Origin: Flavobacterium sp. UBA807
Lineage (GTDB): Bacteria; Bacteroidota; Bacteroidia; Flavobacteriales; Flavobacteriaceae
Assembly (NCBI GenBank): GCA_002296885.1
Contig: DBIH01000063.1
Span: 1-22,749, forward strand
DNA: 22,749 nucleotides
Direction of reading: 5' to 3'
A program made the position numbers and the translations under genes. Below the pieces are notes generated by a model. It made no database searches. It was not told the origin of the DNA and saw only the letters and a program-made list of their open reading frames with translations. This document shows positions 14,947 through 19,990 of this stretch, in pieces. Positions within the stretch are counted from its first letter, which is position 1; each line of letters opens with the position of its first letter.

Positions 14947-15984
14947 TTGTCAAAACCAATCCAACATATAGCGGTCATCCGATTGTCTGCCATGGGCGAT
15001 GTTGCGATGACAGTTCCTGTTATCAGAGCTTTCGTTGAACAAAACCCTGATGTAAAAATCACATTTGTTTCCCGACCATTTTTCAAACCTTTTTTCGCCG
15101 GGATTCCGAATGTGGATTTTTTTGCCGTAGATGTAAAAGAACGCCACAAAGGTTTTTCGGGATTGTTGAAATTATATTCCGATTTAAAAAGACTGAATAT
15201 TGATGCGGTTGCCGATTTGCACAACGTATTGCGCTCACAAGTCGTTCGAAGTCTGTTTGCCCTGAGCGGGAAAAAGGTTGCCGCAACTGATAAAGGCAGA
15301 GCAGAGAAAAGTGCCTTGACCCGACCGGAAGATAAAACCTTTGAGCCAATAAAAACTATGGTTGAACGCCATGCTGATACGTTTAAGAAATTGGGTTTTA
15401 CTATTGATTTGTCTAATCCGAAGTTTCCACGAAAAGCAAATTTATCTTCAGAAATTTTAAAAATCACTGGCGAAAAATCAAACCAGAAATGGATTGGAAT
15501 TGCACCATTTGCACAATACGACAGCAAGGTTTATCCGCAGGATTTAATGCAGGAAGTAATTAATAAATTAGCGTCTGACACAAATAATAAAATCTTTCTT
15601 TTCGGAGGAGGGAATAAGGAAGTCGAAATCCTAAATTCGTTTGCCAAAGGAAAAGATAATGTCATCAATATTGCCGGAAAAATTAAATTACCACAGGAAT
15701 TGGATTTGATTTCGAATCTTGATGTCATGCTTTCTATGGATTCCGGGAACGCTCATATTGCAGCAATGCTTGGTACAAAAGTAATTACACTTTGGGGAGC
15801 AACTCATCCTTATGCCGGATTTGCACCATTCAATCAACCGCTCGAAAACTGTTTGGTTTCCGACAGGGAGAAATATCCCAAATTACCAACTTCGGTTTAC
15901 GGGAATAAGAAAGTTGTAGGCTACGAAGATGCGATGAGGACGATTTCTGTTGAAAAAGTGGTAAACAAAGTTTTATCTGTCTAA
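14947..15984 (+). CDS. Glycosyltransferase family 9 (heptosyltransferase-like)
   Basis: A 345-residue GT-B enzyme of the ADP-heptose:LPS heptosyltransferase family, acting at the cytoplasmic face of the inner membrane on lipid-A core. The N-terminal motif IRLSAMGDVAMTVPVIRAF (11-29) contains the conserved Asp (D18). The C-terminal donor domain shows KWIGIAPFAQ (181-190), LFGGGNKEVE (218-227) and SMDSGNAHIAAMLGT (263-277), the D-S-G-x-x-H signature, then TLWGATHPYAGFAPF. The start is TTG at 14947. The first in-frame ATG lies inside the catalytic N-terminal motif, so it cannot be the real start. It is in an operon with DUF4254, six bases away. Its end overlaps the facing DinB-like gene by twelve bases. 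The actual donor in flavobacteria may not be heptose. Confidence 0.9.
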   Translation: MSKPIQHIAVIRLSAMGDVAMTVPVIRAFVEQNPDVKITFVSRPFFKPFFAGIPNVDFFAVDVKERHKGFSGLLKLYSDLKRLNIDAVADLHNVLRSQVVRSLFALSGKKVAATDKGRAEKSALTRPEDKTFEPIKTMVERHADTFKKLGFTIDLSNPKFPRKANLSSEILKITGEKSNQKWIGIAPFAQYDSKVYPQDLMQEVINKLASDTNNKIFLFGGGNKEVEILNSFAKGKDNVINIAGKIKLPQELDLISNLDVMLSMDSGNAHIAAMLGTKVITLWGATHPYAGFAPFNQPLENCLVSDREKYPKLPTSVYGNKKVVGYEDAMRTISVEKVVNKVLSV

Positions 15985-16497
15985 GATTGGAAGATATTCC
16001 TGCCAAGGTCCAACTTCTTCTTTGTACTGCTTTGCCATAACTCTCGAAATTTGGGCAATGTGTCCCAAATCATGGGCAACCCAACAAGCCAATAAATTTT
16101 CTAAGGTTACTGTTCCAAAAGCAGGATGGATTCCGGTTTTCTTCAAATCGCTTTCAGAAATATTTTTCGATTTTAAGGAAGCCAAATTTTTATTTCGCAA
16201 ATCCTGAAATTCATCTAACAACTGCGAAATAGTTTTTCCCTGACTTGCCTCAAATTGGGCAAAGCGGTCAAAAGGCAAAAAAGTTTTATCTGATTTATCA
16301 GAAAGGATAATTTCAGTTCGGGCAATCCAATCGGTTTTTTCACCATGAATTAAATGACCAATAATATCAAACGGGCTCCAGCTTTCGCCACCTTCATTAT
16401 TGAAAATCCATTCTTCGCTTAGGCCGTTCAAAAATGTTTCTAAAACGCGTGGCGTACGTTCAAGGATTTCGAAAGATTTAGACAAACTGAAATTCAT
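15973..16497 (-). CDS. DinB-like four-helix metalloprotein
   Basis: A 174-residue soluble protein of the DinB/YfiT superfamily. The three-His metal site is visible: H48 in DIIGHLIHGE, and H142 and H146 in WVAHDLGHIAQISR. WSPFDIIGHLIHGEK and the ending W-x-E-Y-L-P-I-L are typical. Family members are metal-dependent enzymes, several being thiol-transferases that act with bacillithiol or mycothiol, but many are uncharacterised; the substrate here is unknown. It starts nine bases after the stop of a flavin/iron-sulfur reductase gene, so both are probably co-transcribed. Its last codons overlap the end of the GT9 gene on the other strand. Confidence 0.85.
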   Translation of the reverse strand: MNFSLSKSFEILERTPRVLETFLNGLSEEWIFNNEGGESWSPFDIIGHLIHGEKTDWIARTEIILSDKSDKTFLPFDRFAQFEASQGKTISQLLDEFQDLRNKNLASLKSKNISESDLKKTGIHPAFGTVTLENLLACWVAHDLGHIAQISRVMAKQYKEEVGPWQEYLPILDR

Positions 16498-16506
16498 AAA
16501 CCAATT

Positions 16507-17562
16507 TTAAACATCATCATAATCCACGTAAATCTCAGGAGATGTTGGATGTGCCTGACAGGTCAAAATCAATCCCTCGGCAATTTCGCTATCTGTTAAA
16601 ATCGAATTCTTTGCCATTACAGCAGTTCCATTTGTAATTCGCGCCAAGCAGGAACTACAAATTCCGCCCTGACAGGAATATGGTGCGTCAAGACCTTGCT
16701 TTAAAGCTGCTTCAAGCAGGGTTTGTTTTTGCGACATTTCAAAAGTAGCTTCTTCATCATCAACCAAAACGGTGATTTTGGTATGTCCAACATGAGAAGT
16801 TGCAGCAGGATTATCGGGAGTTGCTGAAGTTGAAAACAACTCGAATTTGATATTTTTTTCTGCTACATTATGCTCTTTCAGGACATTTGAAACGGTATTG
16901 ATCATTTCTTCTGGCCCACACAAATAGAATTTGTCAAAGTCTTTTTCTTTGTGTTTATTATTCAATACAAAGTTTACAGCAGCTTTATCAATTCGGGCAA
17001 AAAGCGAATCGGTAGTTTTCGCCTGACTGAAAACATAATGCACGAAAAATCTTCCGACATACTTCAATTGCAAATCGTGTAATTCATTATGAAAAATTGT
17101 TTCATCAGGGGTTTTGTTTCCGTAAACCAAAACAAAAGTGCTTTTTGGCTCGCTTTCCAACACCGATTTTAATATCGACATAACAGGAGTTATTCCGCTT
17201 CCGGCAACAAATCCGGCATAGTTTTTTAATCTTTCGGCACTTGGTTCAAACGTAAATTTTCCTTCGGGCTGACCTACTTCAAGAATATCTCCAACTTTTA
17301 AATTCTCATTTGCAAATTTTGAAAAATGCCCATCTTTAACCGATTTTATGGCGATACGTAAATCGCCATTATTAGGCGATGAACAAATAGAATAAGCACG
17401 ACGGATTTCCTCACCATCAAGCGTTAATTTCAGGTTTACGTATTGGCCGGCAGTAAATTGATAAGCAGATTTTAATTCATCAGGTACATTAAAAGCAACT
17501 GAAATCGCATTTTTGGTTTCGTGTTTTACTTCTTTAACCTGTAATTTATAAAATGAAGACAT
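16507..17562 (-). CDS. PaaE-type ferredoxin-NADP reductase with C-terminal 2Fe-2S domain
   Basis: A 351-residue electron-transfer protein. An FAD-binding barrel (about 1-107) has RRAYSICSSP (54-63). An NAD(P)-binding domain follows (about 112-235) with VAGSGITPVMS (119-129) and YLCGPEEMI (213-221). A plant-type ferredoxin domain (about 258-351) carries C297, C302, C305 and C335 in the C-x4-C-x2-C-x29-C arrangement. This is the architecture of PaaE, the reductase of phenylacetyl-CoA epoxidase, and of related reductases. No paaABCD genes are nearby, so its partner oxygenase, hydroxylase or desaturase must lie elsewhere. It is first in a likely two-gene operon with the DinB-like gene and has a TAnnTTTG box 17 bases before its ATG. 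Normal length and intact motifs. Confidence 0.92.
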   Translation of the reverse strand: MSSFYKLQVKEVKHETKNAISVAFNVPDELKSAYQFTAGQYVNLKLTLDGEEIRRAYSICSSPNNGDLRIAIKSVKDGHFSKFANENLKVGDILEVGQPEGKFTFEPSAERLKNYAGFVAGSGITPVMSILKSVLESEPKSTFVLVYGNKTPDETIFHNELHDLQLKYVGRFFVHYVFSQAKTTDSLFARIDKAAVNFVLNNKHKEKDFDKFYLCGPEEMINTVSNVLKEHNVAEKNIKFELFSTSATPDNPAATSHVGHTKITVLVDDEEATFEMSQKQTLLEAALKQGLDAPYSCQGGICSSCLARITNGTAVMAKNSILTDSEIAEGLILTCQAHPTSPEIYVDYDDV

Positions 17563-17578
17563 GAAAGTTATTTTTTTA

Positions 17579-17586
17579 CAAAGGTA
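17579..17586 (-). promoter_or_regulatory. Likely -7 element of the reductase/DinB promoter
   Basis: TACCTTTG on the - strand (17586-17579) is an exact TAnnTTTG, with the start codon at 17562. Only a weak TTTT (17608-17605) is found at the -33 position. Confidence 0.42.
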
Positions 17587-17618
17587 AGAAATAGCAACAA
17601 TTTGAAAAGTAAAGAAAC

Positions 17619-17650
17619 TTTGAAAGTGTGTAACAAATTTTATAAATTCG
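17619..17650 (+). promoter_or_regulatory. Possible promoter of the ABC transporter operon
   Basis: TTTG (17619-17622) is followed after 20 bases by TAAATTCG (17643-17650), which misses one base of TAnnTTTG. The ATG at 17681 is 31 bases further. Confidence 0.3.
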
Positions 17651-17680
17651 AAACTAATTTCACAAACCTAACAACCAACT

Positions 17681-19153
17681 ATGTTCAAACACTTCATTTA
17701 TCTTGAATGGAAAGCTTTTTTTCGTTCAGCTTCTTTTGCAACCAATCTGGCATTAAAAATAATAATGGCTTTTGTAGCTCTTTATTTTATAGTTGTTTTC
17801 AGTGCTCTCGGAATAGCGGTTTTCTTTCTAATAAAAGAAGAATTTAAATTAGAGCCGCTGGCAACCGTCAATAAATACCTGATTTATTATTTCGTTGGCG
17901 ATTTGGTCATCCGATGGTTTTTACAAAAAATGCCCGTTACCAATATCAAACCGTTATTAAATCTGCCAATAAAAAGAGATGTAATTGTTCATTTTTCTTT
18001 GGGCAAGACAATTATTTCATTTTTCAATATTCTACATGCATTTTTCTTCGTTCCGTTTACCGTTGTTTTATTGATGCACGGTTACGGATATCAGGCAATT
18101 TTGTGGCATCTTGGTATCATGGCATTGATTTATTCTAACAATTTCATCAATGTTTTGATAAATAATAAGAATAGTATTTTCTATCCTTTATTAGCCATAG
18201 TCGTGAGTGCAGGATTAGCTCAATATTATCAATTGTTTGATATTACAAATTATACGCAGCCGTTTTTTCAGGCAATGTATAACACAAATTATATGTTTTT
18301 GATTCCGATACTTTTGGCAGTATTGACCTATTATTTGTCATTTAACTATTTCAAAAAGAACTTAAATCTCGACACAGGTTTGGCAAAGAAAAGCGAAGAA
18401 GCAAAGACCGAAAATTTTACATGGCTAAACCAGTTTGGTACTTTGGGAACCTTTCTTAAAAATGACATCAAACTTTTAAAAAGAAACAAACGCTCAAGAA
18501 CGACTGTTATCATGAGCTTCCTGTTTATTTTTTATGGATTGCTTTTTTATACAAATTTCATTGAAGCTTATAAAAACCCGGCAATGCAGGTATTTGCAGG
18601 TATATTTGTTTCGGGCGGATTTTTATTCACATTCGGACAGTTCGTTCCAAGTTGGGACAGTGCTTATTACCAACTGATGATGAGCCAGAATATTCAGTAT
18701 CGCGAATACATAAGTTCAAAATGGTGGCTGATGGTTATTGGGACATTGATTGCTACAATAATTGCATCGTTTTATTGGGTGTTTTTCGGGTGGCAGATTT
18801 ATATGCTGATTGTTGTTGGGGCTATTTATAACATTGGTGTAAACTCCCATCTTGTAATGCTCGGCGGGGCTTTTGTAAAAACACCAATCGATTTGACAAT
18901 GGCCAATAAGGCGTTTGGGAACAAGCAGGCTTTTAATGCTAAGACAATGCTGATTTCAATTCCGAAATTAGTAGTTCCAATGGGATTATATGCCCTCGGA
19001 TTTTATCTTTTTTCAGCAAATGCCGGATTCCTTTTTGTGGCTTTGGCCGGAGTTCTTGGCTTTGCATTTAGGAATGTGGTTTTTGCCAAAATTGAGAAAG
19101 TGTATAAATCCGAAAAATACGAAACCATTGCCGCTTACAAACAAAAAAATTAA
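17681..19153 (+). CDS. DUF5687-type ABC transporter membrane subunit
   Basis: A 490-residue polytopic membrane protein with roughly twelve hydrophobic segments in two halves (about 25-52, 64-80, 108-132, 138-152, 166-182, 203-221, then 276-294, 302-320, 348-368, 370-388, 428-446, 449-467), split by a charged cytoplasmic loop at about 223-272 (KKNLNLDTGLAKKSEEAKTE, then KNDIKLLKRNKRSR). I recall it as DUF5687. The paired ATPase gene 21 bases downstream makes it very likely the permease of an ABC-2-like exporter. The two-fold repeat suggests that one polypeptide supplies both membrane halves. No substrate can be inferred; neighbours are a divergent reductase and sprE. Confidence 0.85.
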   Translation: MFKHFIYLEWKAFFRSASFATNLALKIIMAFVALYFIVVFSALGIAVFFLIKEEFKLEPLATVNKYLIYYFVGDLVIRWFLQKMPVTNIKPLLNLPIKRDVIVHFSLGKTIISFFNILHAFFFVPFTVVLLMHGYGYQAILWHLGIMALIYSNNFINVLINNKNSIFYPLLAIVVSAGLAQYYQLFDITNYTQPFFQAMYNTNYMFLIPILLAVLTYYLSFNYFKKNLNLDTGLAKKSEEAKTENFTWLNQFGTLGTFLKNDIKLLKRNKRSRTTVIMSFLFIFYGLLFYTNFIEAYKNPAMQVFAGIFVSGGFLFTFGQFVPSWDSAYYQLMMSQNIQYREYISSKWWLMVIGTLIATIIASFYWVFFGWQIYMLIVVGAIYNIGVNSHLVMLGGAFVKTPIDLTMANKAFGNKQAFNAKTMLISIPKLVVPMGLYALGFYLFSANAGFLFVALAGVLGFAFRNVVFAKIEKVYKSEKYETIAAYKQKN

Positions 19154-19174
19154 ACTCAAACAGTACTAAGAATC

Positions 19175-19873
19175 ATGATACAAGTAAATAATTTAACTAA
19201 GAGATACAATCTGGAAACAATGGTTTTAAACATACCAAGCCTGGAAATCCCAAAAGGACAAAGCTTTGGATTAGTTGGAAATAACGGTGCGGGAAAAACT
19301 ACTTTTTTTAGTTTGTTATTGGATTTAATTCAACCAAGTTCCGGACACATCATCAACAATGATGTTCAGGTTGATAAAAGCGAAGCCTGGAAACCATTCA
19401 CTTCAGCATTCATCGATGAAAGTTTTTTAATTGGTTATCTGACGGCTGAAGAATATTTTTATTTCATTGGTGATTTGCGCGGACAAAACAAAGCTGATAT
19501 TGATGCGTTGCTTAAAAAGCATGAAGAATTTTTTAATGGTGAAATCCTGAACAGCAAAAAATATTTGAGAGATTTGTCAAAAGGAAATATGAAAAAAGTA
19601 GGCATCATTGCCACTTTAATCGGAAATCCTGAAGTTGTTATTTTAGACGAACCTTTTGCCAATCTTGACCCAACTACGGTTAACAGGTTAAAAATAATCA
19701 TCAAGGAATTAGCTTCAAACCCAAATGTTACCGTTTTGGTTTCTTCGCACGACTTGGTTCATACTGTTGAGGTCTGCAACAGGATTGTGGCGCTTCATCT
19801 GGGCGAAGTTGTGAAAGACATTCAAACATCGCCAGAAACCTTAAAGGAATTAGAAGCTTTTTTTGCAGTTTAA
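19175..19873 (+). CDS. ABC transporter ATP-binding protein
   Basis: A 232-residue cytoplasmic ATPase that would power the DUF5687-type permease encoded just before it. Walker A is GNNGAGKT (35-42), Walker B is VVILDEP (154-160) with E159 as the catalytic Glu, the D-loop is NLDP (163-166), and the switch His is H192 in SSHD. Two elements deviate from the standard: the signature reads LSKGN (134-138) instead of LSGGQ, and the Q-loop Gln appears replaced around FIDES (79-83). The key ATPase residues remain, so it should still be active. It is followed by a strong terminator, which closes the two-gene operon. Confidence 0.93.
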   Translation: MIQVNNLTKRYNLETMVLNIPSLEIPKGQSFGLVGNNGAGKTTFFSLLLDLIQPSSGHIINNDVQVDKSEAWKPFTSAFIDESFLIGYLTAEEYFYFIGDLRGQNKADIDALLKKHEEFFNGEILNSKKYLRDLSKGNMKKVGIIATLIGNPEVVILDEPFANLDPTTVNRLKIIIKELASNPNVTVLVSSHDLVHTVEVCNRIVALHLGEVVKDIQTSPETLKELEAFFAV

Positions 19874-19895
19874 AGAAGCATAATTTTATTATTAA

Positions 19896-19944
19896 AGCGG
19901 TTTGTTTTTGCCAATAAATGGTAAAAACTTACCGCTAATTTTTT
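19896..19944 (+). terminator. Strong intrinsic terminator after the ABC operon
   Basis: A long hairpin: AGCGGT (19896-19901) pairs with ACCGCT (19931-19936), and GTTTTTGCCA (19904-19913) pairs with TGGTAAAAAC (19919-19928) with one G-U wobble. The helices are joined by a TT/TT internal loop and closed by ATAAA, giving sixteen pairs in all. AA and six T (19939-19944) follow. It starts 23 bases after the ATPase stop. Confidence 0.85.
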
Positions 19945-19971
19945 GCTATATCAAAAAGAAACGTATTTTTA
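19942..19971 (+). promoter_or_regulatory. Likely sprE promoter
   Basis: TTTG (19942-19945) is an exact -33 element, followed after 18 bases by TATTTTTA (19964-19971), which lacks only the last G of TAnnTTTG. The sprE ATG at 19991 is 19 bases downstream. The -33 element uses the T-run of the preceding terminator. Confidence 0.48.
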
Positions 19972-19990
19972 CCCGTTAGTTATACTATTT

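Noticed and set aside
14757..15527. 256-codon antisense frame across DUF4254 and the GT9 gene
   Set aside because: It overlaps two well-supported genes, has unnatural composition and no promoter; a shadow frame.
16507..17562. A phenylacetate degradation cluster around the PaaE-like reductase and the PaaK-like ligase
   Set aside because: The two genes are about 7 kb apart in unrelated operons, no paaABCD or ring-opening genes are present, and the ligase sits in a glycan operon.
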